64,000 nucleotides of DNA from Mesobacillus subterraneus (GTDB lineage: Bacteria > Bacillota > Bacilli > Bacillales > Cytobacillaceae), in NCBI RefSeq assembly GCF_023715485.1, contig NZ_JAMBOF010000004.1:1-64000 (forward strand), written 5' to 3'. A program made the translations under genes and the position numbers. This document shows positions 31,846-40,622 of the stretch, in pieces (position 1 is the first letter of the stretch; every line of letters begins with the position of its first letter). The notes under the pieces were generated by a model. It was not told the DNA's origin. It saw only the letters and a program-made list of their open reading frames with translations, and did not search any database.

Positions 31846-34170
31846 ATGCGTGAACAAAAGAAGCAATTCCCACTAGATGAACAATTGGTTCTTTGGGAAA
31901 AAGAAATAGATCAAAATGGATATATCCGCAATGAAGCAGGATTGATTACAGCGATCAAGATGCTGACTAATGGCCATGATGAAATTAGCTTTTCAAAGGT
32001 TCTTACTTTGGCAGCCCAATCGAGAGCAAAAAGGAGCGGATATGACTCCCTGGTGCTTCAATGGCTGCAAAAAGCGATTGAACATGATCCAACAAACTTG
32101 AAAGCTAAAAAATTGCTGGCTCGTAACCAATGGACCAACAAAGGGCATATTTTTGACCAGCTTATCTTTCCAAGAATCAGGGAAACCGATAACCGGGCCT
32201 TGAAAAAGAAGACTGCAGAGCAATATATCGAAATTTCTCAGCAATTCTTAGCTTTTGCCGAGGAACAGCTTGACGAGTTTAAAAAACAGGAAGTTGAAAG
32301 CGATTCTGAACTGCAAGAAAAGTTCCTAATTTTTACAGATGTCTTAGAAAAAGCAATTGAAGAGACTGCCGCGCTCTTAAAAGCGACGGAGCTGTATGAA
32401 GAATCGGTTACAGGTGTTTTCCATACTGCCGTCCATTATGAGGAGATTAAAACAAGAGTAAATAATCTCGATAAGCTGAAGGAACTTTGGGAAGCTCAGT
32501 TTTCAAACGACACGCACGATGAGTTTCCATTCAGCAGCGACCCGCTTGCGGAACTCAACAATATGGTAGGTCTTGAAACGGTAAAGGAAAGAGTAAACGA
32601 TTTTTATCGTTTTTTAAAATACCAGCAGAAACGTAAAGAGCTTGGCCTGTTAACGAAGGATGATCAAAGCCTTAATATGGTCCTTACAGGGAATCCAGGA
32701 ACAGGCAAAACATCCTTGGCCCGTCTGCTTGCAAAAATCTTTCACCAGCTTGGTGTATTGCCTCGGGAAGAAGTCATTGAAGCAGACCGGTCAAAGCTTG
32801 TGGGGGCATATGTAGGACAAACAGAAGAGAACGTGCGCAAGGTCGTAGAACAGGCACTCGGAGGAGTCTTATTCATCGATGAAGCTTACAGTTTGAAGCG
32901 AGAAGGCCAGACTGGAAATGACTATGGCCAGACAGCGATTGACACCCTTGTGTCTTTGATGACAGGAAAGGAATACGGTGGAAAATTCGCAGTCATCCTC
33001 GCAGGATATCCTGAAGAAATGCGTCAGTTTTTAGATGCTAATCCCGGATTAAGATCCCGTTTCCCGCAATCGAACTTTATTTACCTTCCAGACTATACAA
33101 ATGATGAATTAATGCAGATTGCAGAGCAGGCAGCTATGGACAATGATTTCGCCATTACCGAAGAAGCTAAGGCCGAGCTGAAAGACCGGATTGAGAAGGA
33201 ACGAGTGGATGACACCTTCGGGAACGCCAGAACCGTCCGCAACCTGGTGCTTGAAGCGATTTTCAAAAAAGGCGCAAGGCCAGTTGATGGGGATGATTTT
33301 TCCCTTTATACACTTTTGGAAAAAGAGGACTTTGAATCATCTTCTGTATCAACTTCAGAAAAGCCTCTCGAAAAACTTAATTCTCTTGTCGGTCTGGAGA
33401 CCGTTAAATCTGAAGTTACCACACTCATCTCTTTTGTAAGGATGCAGCAGCTGAGAAAGGAGAAGGGCCTTCCAGCTGTTCCGGTGCAGCTTCATTCTGT
33501 ATTCACAGGGAATCCTGGAACAGGAAAGACGACTGTTGCGAAAATATATGCAGAGCTCCTTAAAGAATGTGGAATGCTTAAGAGGGGACATCTGATCGTG
33601 AGCAGCCGTGCCGATTTCGTTGCTGGCTATGTAGGGCAGACAGCGATTAAAACGAAGAAGAAAATTCGAGAAGCGCTTGGCGGAGTATTGTTCATTGACG
33701 AGGCTTATTCACTGCTGGGCCAGACATCTGGCGATTTTGGAAAAGAGGTAATTGACACACTTGTTGACGAGATGACCAGGCATAATGAAAATCTTGTCGT
33801 GATTCTTGCCGGCTATCCCGCTGAAATGGACATGCTACTTGAAAGCAATCCCGGGCTTCGGTCACGGTTTAAGAAATTTTTTCATTTCCCTGATTATACA
33901 ACTGAAGAACTGCTAGTCATCATCAAGAATTACGCTGGAAAGTATCATTATAAAATGACTGAAAAGACAGGATCATTTTTAGCTGAAGTGCTTTCTGAAA
34001 CTGATATAAAGGGGAATGGCAGGTTTGGAACGAATTTAGTTGATGAAGCGGTCCAATCGCAGGCTTTCAGGCTAATGGGAATCGAAAACGTCGTAGATTT
34101 TGATGAGGATGTTTTATACTTGGAGAAAAGTGATTTTGAAGCAGCATTAAATAAGATAAAAGGGGAATAA
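31846..34170 (+). CDS. Tandem AAA+ ATPase of the CbbX/SpoVK type
   Basis: A 774-aa protein with a helical, TPR-like N-terminal part (residues 1-230) and two closely related AAA+ domains. Walker A boxes TGNPGTGKTSLA (near 282) and TGNPGTGKTTVA (near 554); Walker B LFIDEAYSL in both; sensor/arginine-finger segments NPGLRSRFP and NPGLRSRFK. Each domain starts with the LNNMVGLETVK / LNSLVGLETVK sequence typical of SpoVK/CbbX. B. subtilis SpoVK has a single such domain. The gene sits between tlp and yneP, a place where B. subtilis has nothing. It ends 2 nt before yneP and is probably cotranscribed. Remodelling target unknown. Start is ATG 31846 (ATG 31843 possible). Confidence 0.85.
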   Translation: MREQKKQFPLDEQLVLWEKEIDQNGYIRNEAGLITAIKMLTNGHDEISFSKVLTLAAQSRAKRSGYDSLVLQWLQKAIEHDPTNLKAKKLLARNQWTNKGHIFDQLIFPRIRETDNRALKKKTAEQYIEISQQFLAFAEEQLDEFKKQEVESDSELQEKFLIFTDVLEKAIEETAALLKATELYEESVTGVFHTAVHYEEIKTRVNNLDKLKELWEAQFSNDTHDEFPFSSDPLAELNNMVGLETVKERVNDFYRFLKYQQKRKELGLLTKDDQSLNMVLTGNPGTGKTSLARLLAKIFHQLGVLPREEVIEADRSKLVGAYVGQTEENVRKVVEQALGGVLFIDEAYSLKREGQTGNDYGQTAIDTLVSLMTGKEYGGKFAVILAGYPEEMRQFLDANPGLRSRFPQSNFIYLPDYTNDELMQIAEQAAMDNDFAITEEAKAELKDRIEKERVDDTFGNARTVRNLVLEAIFKKGARPVDGDDFSLYTLLEKEDFESSSVSTSEKPLEKLNSLVGLETVKSEVTTLISFVRMQQLRKEKGLPAVPVQLHSVFTGNPGTGKTTVAKIYAELLKECGMLKRGHLIVSSRADFVAGYVGQTAIKTKKKIREALGGVLFIDEAYSLLGQTSGDFGKEVIDTLVDEMTRHNENLVVILAGYPAEMDMLLESNPGLRSRFKKFFHFPDYTTEELLVIIKNYAGKYHYKMTEKTGSFLAEVLSETDIKGNGRFGTNLVDEAVQSQAFRLMGIENVVDFDEDVLYLEKSDFEAALNKIKGE

Positions 34171-34172
34171 GG

Positions 34173-34616
34173 ATGCAAATTTCAACTAAGGAAATCGAGG
34201 TACGATATGCAGAGACAGACCAGATGGGCGTCGTATACCATGCTAATTACTTGGTATGGATGGAGCTTGGCAGAACACAGCTGATCAAGGATCTTGGTTT
34301 TAATTATGCTGAAATGGAAAGGGACGGAATTATCTCTCCAGTAATCGATATCCAGGCTTCATACAAAAAACCATTAAGATATGGTGAGACGGCAACAATT
34401 AACACATGGGTAGAGCAATATGACGGATTCCGTGTTGAATATAAGTATGAGGTGTTAAATGGGGCAGGGGAACTCGCATTAACAGGAAGCTCTAAACATG
34501 TGTGTGTAAAAAGGGAGAATTTTCGCCCTATCTCACTAAAGAGGTCCTATCCAGACTGGCATGAAGCATACCTACAGGCAATGAAACAGCCGGTAGATGA
34601 AGGGGAGAAGGTCTGA
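34173..34616 (+). CDS. yneP: Acyl-CoA thioesterase, YneP-like
   Basis: A 147-aa hot-dog-fold thioesterase of the 4-hydroxybenzoyl-CoA/YbgC type. EVRYAETDQMGVVYHANYLV with the catalytic Asp in the family's D-x-M-G-V-V-(Y/F)-x-x-x-Y pattern, then MELGRT. Likely hydrolyses acyl-CoA thioesters. Starts 2 nt after the AAA+ gene and its stop codon touches the yneQ start, so the three genes form an operon. Confidence 0.9.
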   Translation: MQISTKEIEVRYAETDQMGVVYHANYLVWMELGRTQLIKDLGFNYAEMERDGIISPVIDIQASYKKPLRYGETATINTWVEQYDGFRVEYKYEVLNGAGELALTGSSKHVCVKRENFRPISLKRSYPDWHEAYLQAMKQPVDEGEKV

Positions 34617-34910
34617 TTGGCTTTCGGAATCAAGCGGAGCGCACTAAACGAATGGAAGGCGAAAATCCAGGGAGGGGAAATCGCTTTTCTGACACATTAC
34701 TGGATTGATGACCGTTTCCCTGGCTGTAATACAGTAACCAAAGCAGGCTGCAAGGACCTGGAAAAATTAGCTGCCTGGGGAATGAATTATGGCTTGAAAC
34801 CTGAATGGATCGACAAGAGGAAAAAGGATTATCCACATTTTGATCTGTTTGGTCCTAAGCAGGCAGAAGTTTTGAAACAAGAAGGAATTGAAAATCCACT
34901 TTTAAAGTAA
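34617..34910 (+). CDS. yneQ: YneQ-like conserved hypothetical protein
   Basis: A 97-aa soluble protein with TTG start immediately after the yneP stop (TGATTG), preceded by GGGGAGAAGG. It contains FLTHYWIDDRFPGCNTVTKA and KRKKDYPHFDLFG, which match the YneQ family conserved next to yneP in bacilli. Function unknown. Confidence 0.82.
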   Translation: MAFGIKRSALNEWKAKIQGGEIAFLTHYWIDDRFPGCNTVTKAGCKDLEKLAAWGMNYGLKPEWIDKRKKDYPHFDLFGPKQAEVLKQEGIENPLLK

Positions 34911-34913
34911 GAA

Positions 34914-35158
34914 TAAAAAGCGCAAGCGCCTCGTTCAGTCCCGACAAGCGCTGGAGGGCCGACCGGTGAAGTCGTTCTTTGACTTCATTGGGCGGACCGA
35001 AATCGAAAAGTATAGGCGACTGTCCAACTCCGACAAGCGCTGGAGGGCCTGACAGTGAAGTCGTTCTTTGACTTCATTGGCAGGACCGAAGCGTCTCGAG
35101 GAGTTAGGAGCCGCAGCTAGACAAGCGACTCGAGGGGCTAGGCGCTGGAGCTGGATTA
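34914..35158. repeat. Dispersed GC-rich repeat with two 89-nt tandem subunits
   Basis: The first unit (34939-35006) and second unit (35028-35096) share CGACAAGCGCTGGAGGGCC and GTGAAGTCGTTCTTTGACTT, offset by 89 nt. Each contains TGAAGTC/GACTTCA arms. The final part GACAAGCGACTCGAGGGGCT is followed by AGGCGCTGGAGCTGGA. Such AGCGCTGGAGCTGGA elements are, as I remember, multi-copy intergenic repeats in many Bacillus-group genomes. GC content is far above the neighbouring spacers. Confidence 0.75.
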
Positions 35159-35216
35159 AGAATACTACATGTAGTTATACACAGCTAAATAATTTAATAA
35201 TTTCCAAAAGAACAAT

Positions 35217-35252
35217 AAAATAAGGCAGGCGCATGAGCGTCTGCCTTATTTT
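35217..35252 (-). terminator. Terminator of yneR overlapping its stop codon
   Basis: On the minus strand AATAAGGCAGACGC and GCGCCTGCCTTATT form the stem around TCAT, then TTATT. Confidence 0.8.
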
Positions 35253-35539
35253 TTCTCAAATTTAAATTCTGGCTCCTGGCCAACAGCATGAAAGTCGACG
35301 ATTAAGTCATGTCCGTCAAAATACCAGATATCTTTTTCTTCAATATAATAAGTCACGCCATTCTTTTCTGTTTTAACCCCGATATGATCTGGTTCATCCT
35401 TGGAGACACCTAATGAAAAACCTTTCTGGACTGTACTGAAACCACCATACCGCACAAAGAAACGCAAATAACTTCCTTTGGATAGGTCCATTTCATTTTC
35501 ATACCAGGCTGCAGCATCATCATTAATTGTTATTTTCAT
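35246..35539 (-). CDS. yneR: YneR, HesB-like protein lacking the cluster cysteines
   Basis: A 97-aa protein of the HesB/YadR/YfhF-like fold. It reads MKITINDDAAAWYENEMDLS, RFFVRYGGFSTVQKGFSLGV and later YYIEEKDIWYFDGHDLIVDF. The three Fe-S ligand cysteines of IscA/HesB are absent, as in B. subtilis YneR, so it cannot carry a cluster in the standard way. A HesB-like selenoprotein gene lies only 1.4 kb away. Confidence 0.88.
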   Translation of the reverse strand: MKITINDDAAAWYENEMDLSKGSYLRFFVRYGGFSTVQKGFSLGVSKDEPDHIGVKTEKNGVTYYIEEKDIWYFDGHDLIVDFHAVGQEPEFKFEKK

Positions 35540-35586
35540 ATTGTTCTCCTTCCATTGCCGATAGACAGATTATAACATAAGCAATG

Positions 35587-35629
35587 CCTGGTCCCATCAC
35601 TATACGATTTTGTCAGGATGGGCCAGGCA
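35587..35629. terminator. Long imperfect hairpin between yneR and the CapA-family gene
   Basis: TGCCTGGTCCCATC and GATGGGCCAGGCA pair around an 18-nt loop. No T-run follows on either strand, so it may stabilise RNA rather than terminate it. Confidence 0.5.
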
Positions 35630-35638
35630 CATTCATTG

Positions 35639-36808
35639 TTATTTTTTTATAAATTGGGTCATATGATTCATGATTTCATTATATTTACTTTCAGCACCTG
35701 CAAGACCGTATTTACCGGCTTCTTTCAGAGGCACTACACGATAGTTGGCTTGCCTGCTGCTGGAGACAAAAGTAGGCATGAACTCAGGATTCGACAGTGT
35801 CATTTCCGTTCCTTCAGGTGTAATCTCCTTAGTGATCTCAACTGTGGCAAGACCGCCAATATCTTTATAGTCCCACATTTGACCCGATAGGAAATTTCCA
35901 AGAGAGTATACTACCAATGCTTTTCTCCCGTCTGCCGCTGTCAGCCAATCCATAGGCTGCAGGACATGAGGATGATGTCCAAATATGATATCCACACCCT
36001 CGTTTACAAGGAATTGGGCCAGATCCTTCTGTTCATCGGTCGGGAACCGCTGATATTCATTACCCCAATGTATGCTCATGACAACGACATCAGACTGCTC
36101 TTTTGCACGGTTGATTTCAGCCTTCATCAATTCCCGGTCGATCAGATTTACCAGATGGTCCTTGCCGATTGGGACGGGAATCCCGTTCGTTCCATATGTG
36201 TAGGATAGATAAGAAACATTGATACCTTTATTATTTAAAACACGTAATTTCTGCTGGTCATCGGAATCTCTAAAAGATCCGACATAAGGAAGGCCTGCTG
36301 CTTCCATATTGCTGATTGATGCCATAACACCTTTTTCAGATTTATCTAGTGAATGATTGTTAGCATTTGAGACTATATCTACTCCAGCATCAATTAAAGC
36401 GTCGCCGACCTCGACAGGGCTGTTGAACATTGGGTAGCTTGATAAACCAATTTCAACTCCGCCAAGAAGGGTTTCCTGATTGGCCAGCAATAGGTCAGGC
36501 TCGATCAAATAGTCTTTAACATTGCTGAGCATAGGCTTAAAATCGTAGCTAGGGTTTTTAAAGGCATCTTCATATACGGTATCATGGATGAGGATATCTC
36601 CAATGGCACCTAATTTAATCTTTTCTATATAACTCTTTCCTGAAACATCGATGCTTCTTTCATGATGGGCTTTCTGGCTTTTTAGTGTCACGTTGGGTTC
36701 TTTTGCCTGAGCTTCATGATACATTTGAAACATCAAGGCGGAAACAATCATCCCTAGTCCCAAGAAGACGGACAACCCATAACCAACTTTTTTCTTCTTT
36801 TTTCTCAT
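35639..36808 (-). CDS. CapA-family (PgsA-like) metallophosphatase-fold protein
   Basis: A 389-aa membrane-anchored protein: Lys-rich start, one membrane segment (about 11-28), then the CapA domain (PF09587). Marks include GAIGDILIHDTVY, NQETLLGG, NANNHSLDKSEKG, SIHWGNEYQRFP and FGHHPHVLQPMDW, the metal-site residues of this calcineurin-like fold. Related PgsA/CapA proteins take part in poly-gamma-glutamate capsule export, but no capB or capC genes are near, so the role here is open. Monocistronic. Confidence 0.85.
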   Translation of the reverse strand: MRKKKKKVGYGLSVFLGLGMIVSALMFQMYHEAQAKEPNVTLKSQKAHHERSIDVSGKSYIEKIKLGAIGDILIHDTVYEDAFKNPSYDFKPMLSNVKDYLIEPDLLLANQETLLGGVEIGLSSYPMFNSPVEVGDALIDAGVDIVSNANNHSLDKSEKGVMASISNMEAAGLPYVGSFRDSDDQQKLRVLNNKGINVSYLSYTYGTNGIPVPIGKDHLVNLIDRELMKAEINRAKEQSDVVVMSIHWGNEYQRFPTDEQKDLAQFLVNEGVDIIFGHHPHVLQPMDWLTAADGRKALVVYSLGNFLSGQMWDYKDIGGLATVEITKEITPEGTEMTLSNPEFMPTFVSSSRQANYRVVPLKEAGKYGLAGAESKYNEIMNHMTQFIKK

Positions 36809-36979
36809 AGTAATCTCCCCGTTAAATAATGAGGCATTTTTATTTTTAAGCCTCTAAGGATAATATATTATAAGTATGATGATAAATGTATAAATTTCAG
36901 GAGTATTTTCTCTTTTTTGTCATAATTCGATTTTTTTCTCGTTGCAAATGTAATAGAAACGATGAGGGGTGGGGTAATT

Positions 36980-37258
36980 TTGTTTAGCATTACTGAAAGT
37001 GCTCAAAGGATTTTACAAAGTGCTATCAAAAATGAAAGTAGTGATGACGAAAAATTGTATGTACGTCTTACCATGGGGATTGGTTGAGGAGGACCTCAGC
37101 TGCGTGTTGCTCTGGAGGAGCGACCTTTAACGAACGATCAGGTTTTCACGTTTGATGAGGTTTCGGTGTTGATCCACGAACGTGATCATGTTTATTTCAA
37201 TCAGACAAAGCTCGATTATATAAGGATGTATTTGGAATGGGGAAGTTCAAATTGCTAA
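36980..37258 (+). CDS. HesB-like selenoprotein (UGA codon 36 read as Sec)
   Basis: A 92-residue protein whose frame is interrupted only by TGA at 37085-37087. With Sec it reads RLTMGIGUGGPQLRVALEE, the GxGUGGP motif known for HesB-like selenoproteins, in place of the GGCSG cysteine of IscA/HesB. The frame continues to VSVLIHERDHVYFNQTKLDY with a C-terminal GSSNC. Start is TTG 36980 with GAGGGGTGGGG upstream. ATG-only ORF calling would miss it. A strong terminator follows (37317-37344). Likely binds iron or an Fe-S cluster or acts in redox; the exact role of these selenoproteins is not known. Confidence 0.92.
37092..37119 (+). promoter_or_regulatory. Candidate bacterial SECIS hairpin in the HesB-like gene
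   Basis: CCTCAGC (37094-37100) can pair with GCT (109-111) and GAGG (115-118) across a CTG bulge, loop TGCGTGTT starting 13 nt after the UGA. Less regular than the other two hairpins. Confidence 0.45.
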
Positions 37259-37311
37259 AAGTGTAATGCTCAGTTCTGTGCAATGAGCTTAGTAAAAACT
37301 ATTAAATGAAA

Positions 37312-37347
37312 AAAAAATGCGGATAGATAAGCTATCCGCATTTTTGT
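37312..37347. terminator. Bidirectional terminator after the HesB-like selenoprotein gene
   Basis: AAATGCGGATAG and CTATCCGCATTT around ATAAG, with A-run before and T-run after. Confidence 0.88.
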
Positions 37348-37374
37348 AATGGTCATTAGCTAAGGGAATAAAGC

Positions 37375-37563
37375 TTACCAATCAGTTTTTTCAAGAAAGT
37401 CCAACAGTTCATCCAAGTTTTTAATTTTAATCACAGAATGTTCCTTATTGCTCAAATCCGGTAATTCGTCAAGGAGTTCTATAACAAAATCATCTGGCGA
37501 CATTACATCAGCAGTAGAAGTCGTGAATATAAAATTATCCGTTGACTTAAGTACTTCTTCCAT
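37375..37563 (-). CDS. Small acidic hypothetical protein
   Basis: A 62-aa acidic protein, MEEVLKSTDNFIFTTSTADV, then a helical C-terminus ending LDELLDFLEKTDW. A moderate ribosome site (AAGGCGG) precedes the ATG, and the bidirectional hairpin at 37312-37347 would terminate it. Family not recognised. Confidence 0.55.
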   Translation of the reverse strand: MEEVLKSTDNFIFTTSTADVMSPDDFVIELLDELPDLSNKEHSVIKIKNLDELLDFLEKTDW

Positions 37564-37696
37564 TTCATCCGCCTTCTTTCAAATAGTTCTTACTATATTT
37601 TAGCAATCAAACTGAAGACATTTCCGTGACCTATTTGACAAATTTCCGACTTATAGCGCGACATGAGGAAGAAGGGAAATGGCAACCTAATACTTA

Positions 37697-38683
37697 TTAT
37701 ATAACTGGTAGCGTGAAAGAGAATGTAGTGATTCCGCCTTCAGTATCTACACGAATGCTTCCGCCATGATCCTCAATTATTTGCTTGCAAATAACGAGTC
37801 CAATCCCAGTGCCCGTTTCTTTGGTTGTATAAAATGGGGTGAACATTTTTTTCATTGAAAATTCATCAATACCGACCCCATTATCGGTAACGCTGATTTG
37901 TGCATAACCACTTTGTTCCTGGACAGCCACAGTAATAACACCTTTCTTTTCCATGTTTCCTTCAACCGCTTCCAGTGCATTCTTCATTAAATTTATGAGG
38001 ACTTGCTTTATTTGGTTTTCTTCTGCCAGCACATACAGAACTTTTTCTGGGACGCTTAGCTTCAACTCTATATCTTTAAGCAATGCCTCACTGCTTATCA
38101 GCTTTAACATACTTTTAACCAAACTATTAAATGGCAGGTTCCTCTTACCTGAGAAGCCAGGTTTTAATACTGACAGGAATTCACTTAGCAAACCATTGGC
38201 ACGATTGATTTCATCCAGTGCGACATCAGCTAATTCCTGTTTGCCTGTTGACTGCAAATCTGGCTGCAATAGCTGGATAAATCCTTTTATTGTGGTCAGT
38301 GGATTCCTGATTTCATGAGCTAGTCCTGCAGCTAATTGGCTGGCGGAAGAAGCCTGATAATTGCCAGCGGCAGAATCTATAAGTTTTTGCAGATGGGTTA
38401 ATGATTGCTCCTTATGGAGGATTTCTTGATTTAGTCTGGCGCATTCTTTTTCTAACTCACTCTTTTTTGCATTAAGCATTGCTAATTCGTTGTTACCCTG
38501 CTGGACTTGCTTAGATGTAATGCTTGCATGCTGATCGTGGGAAAAGCTATATAGAGCTCCCATACAGGAAATCTTAGAGTAGGTAACGGACCCTGATGGT
38601 GGAAGGAGTTCTTTTAAGGTTGTGTTCTTAATAACTGTCTTGGTCTTATAGGGTAAAAAATTCAGGTAATACGTTTCTCTCAA
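37697..38683 (-). CDS. Cytosolic sensor histidine kinase
   Basis: A 328-aa histidine kinase without membrane segments. Residues 1-55 are of unknown type; a coiled coil covers about 60-95; H-box GLAHEIRNPLTTIKGFIQLL around 120-139; N-box LINLMKNALEAV; G1 VTDNGVGID; F-box FTPFYTTK; G2 ETGTGIGLVI. The kinase core is like those of sporulation kinases (KinA-E). No response regulator gene is adjacent. Start is TTG 38683 with AAGGG upstream. It is divergent from an RsbR-like gene, suggesting a possible link to stress or sporulation signalling. Confidence 0.83.
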   Translation of the reverse strand: MRETYYLNFLPYKTKTVIKNTTLKELLPPSGSVTYSKISCMGALYSFSHDQHASITSKQVQQGNNELAMLNAKKSELEKECARLNQEILHKEQSLTHLQKLIDSAAGNYQASSASQLAAGLAHEIRNPLTTIKGFIQLLQPDLQSTGKQELADVALDEINRANGLLSEFLSVLKPGFSGKRNLPFNSLVKSMLKLISSEALLKDIELKLSVPEKVLYVLAEENQIKQVLINLMKNALEAVEGNMEKKGVITVAVQEQSGYAQISVTDNGVGIDEFSMKKMFTPFYTTKETGTGIGLVICKQIIEDHGGSIRVDTEGGITTFSFTLPVI

Positions 38684-38922
38684 GTCAATCCCTTCTTTTC
38701 TTTAAAATACTTGGTTTTTCTTTGTTTGAACCAAAACGGAATAGGGTATTTTTATCAGGAATTGTCATTTATATATGTGGGCATCCTAATTTCGATTTCT
38801 TTCGAATTTATATGACATTATCATTTGAATTATACCAGCAAATTCAACATTTTTCTTATAAAGAACAAAAAAATATTTTAAAAAGAACAAAATGCAAAGA
38901 TTATCAACAAAGGGGTTACAGG

Positions 38923-39762
38923 ATGAATCAATCAAATCTATTGTTTAGGGAATTCCTATCTGAAGAAGATGACATATTAACCAACAACATTTTAAGGTCA
39001 ATTAATCAAATCCAGCCAGAAGCTTTTATTAAACTTACCAATCAAACGAAACCTCATAATTATATAGAGCAGATAAAGCAGCTTATTCATCTGCTAGGAA
39101 AATATGCAGCTGGTGAAAGTACGGATTCTGAAATCGAACTATGGGGAAAACAAGTGAGTGAGGATAAAGTACGTCTGGGTCTGTCTCTTTATGAATCACT
39201 TCAACACTTTACAATCATACGCGATGTTATGTGGGGGGCATTGGAGGACTTAGCAAAAAAACATGGAAATCTCTCCGCAGAACAAACTTTGACTTTTGGG
39301 AAAATCATCAATAAATTCACGGATAGATTAGTATTAATCTTCACCAATTCTTATACAGGTCTAACGAATAAGCGACTCCGTGCACAGCAGGAGGTTATTG
39401 ATGAACTAAGCACACCAGTGATATCAATAGTAGATGGTGTAGCTGTTCTGCCGATTATAGGCGATATCGACACGCACAGGGCAAGAATCTTGATGGAGCA
39501 CACGCTTCGAGAAACAAACAGGCAGGAAGTGGATTGCCTAATCATGGATTTTTCGGGTGTATTCATCGTCGATACAATGGTTGCTCAGGAGCTTTTTAAG
39601 ATCATAGACAGCCTCAAGCTAACAGGAGTCGATGTCAACTTAACCGGATTGAGGCCGGAACTGGCTCATTCAGTGGTAACACTGGGAATCAATTTTGACA
39701 ATGTTAAGATGTATAATAATCTTGGGCAGGCGCTCAAGGCATTCGGCATCGTCCGTAACTAA
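38923..39762 (+). CDS. RsbR-family STAS-domain protein (stressosome-type)
   Basis: A 279-aa protein with an N-terminal helical, globin-like sensory half (residues 1-150) and a C-terminal STAS domain that begins QQEVIDELSTPVISIVDGVA. The STAS phosphorylation region MDFSGVFIVDTMVAQELFK carries the conserved Thr of RsbR paralogues (VDT). Such proteins build the stressosome core with RsbS and bind RsbT. No rsbS or rsbT lies near, so this is an orphan paralogue. ATG 38923 has AAAGGGG upstream; a longer frame to 38722 has no ribosome site. Confidence 0.85.
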   Translation: MNQSNLLFREFLSEEDDILTNNILRSINQIQPEAFIKLTNQTKPHNYIEQIKQLIHLLGKYAAGESTDSEIELWGKQVSEDKVRLGLSLYESLQHFTIIRDVMWGALEDLAKKHGNLSAEQTLTFGKIINKFTDRLVLIFTNSYTGLTNKRLRAQQEVIDELSTPVISIVDGVAVLPIIGDIDTHRARILMEHTLRETNRQEVDCLIMDFSGVFIVDTMVAQELFKIIDSLKLTGVDVNLTGLRPELAHSVVTLGINFDNVKMYNNLGQALKAFGIVRN

Positions 39763-39798
39763 AAAACCGGCAAACTTATAAAGTTTGCCGGTTTTACT
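39762..39798. terminator. Bidirectional terminator between the RsbR-like gene and plsY
   Basis: AAAACCGGCAAACTT and AAGTTTGCCGGTTTT around ATA, overlapping the end of the RsbR-like gene. Confidence 0.88.
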
Positions 39799-40383
39799 CT
39801 ATAACCACTTAATTTTCGGTTCTGTTTTATTACGAATTCTAGCAATATTTGCACGGTGCCTGTAGATGACGAAACTTGCCAATACTGCCACAATCGCAAT
39901 CAATGGACCGTCGCCGGTAAAAAGTGCATAAACAAATGTAGCGATTGAAGTTAGAATGGATGATAATGAAACATATTTTGTTATGTACAGGCTTAAGAAG
40001 AAGAAAACAAGCATGAACAAAAATAAAACAGGAACATATGCCAGCAAAATCCCCCCGGAAGTAGCAACCGCTTTTCCGCCCCTGAATCCAGCGAAGACAG
40101 GGTACATATGGCCGATTACCGCAAAAACACCCACCGCTAACATGTGAAGATCAGAGTTGAAAATCAACGGCAAACTTGCCGCTAGTGTACCTTTAAGCAC
40201 GTCTGCGATACTGACAGCCAAACCTGCTTTTACCCCAAGTGTCCGGAATGTGTTTGTTCCTCCTAAATTTCCGCTTCCATGTTCACGTATGTCTTTCCCA
40301 AAGAATACCTTCCCTACGATTAAGCCAGAAGGTATTGATCCTAGCAAATAAGCTAAAACAATAATAATTGCGTTTAATGCCAT
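39799..40383 (-). CDS. plsY: Acyl-phosphate:glycerol-3-phosphate acyltransferase
   Basis: A 194-aa integral membrane enzyme making lysophosphatidate from acyl-phosphate and glycerol-3-phosphate, the first step of phospholipid synthesis. Marks: [30 protein letters not shown] (the SGNxGxTN motif) and [12 protein letters not shown]. Length typical. It lies at the B. subtilis plsY (yneS) position in the conserved gene order. Confidence 0.95.
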   Translation of the reverse strand: MALNAIIIVLAYLLGSIPSGLIVGKVFFGKDIREHGSGNLGGTNTFRTLGVKAGLAVSIADVLKGTLAASLPLIFNSDLHMLAVGVFAVIGHMYPVFAGFRGGKAVATSGGILLAYVPVLFLFMLVFFFLSLYITKYVSLSSILTSIATFVYALFTGDGPLIAIVAVLASFVIYRHRANIARIRNKTEPKIKWL

Positions 40384-40622
40384 GAATTATTCTCCTTTAA
40401 AGATTTTACGGTTCTTTTATTTTACCATGTTCTATTAAAAACTCCATGCAAATCTTAAACAATGATGGTTTTCACATTTATTTGGTTTTTGATAGGTTCT
40501 TTTTGTACACTATTTTGCTTTTACAACCAAAAGCAGACAAATTCCGCGGCATTTGCTAGCTGAGTTTATAACTCGCTTAATTAGTGAATAAGGATAATAT
40601 TAAAACTAAGGGGTCCGATCAT

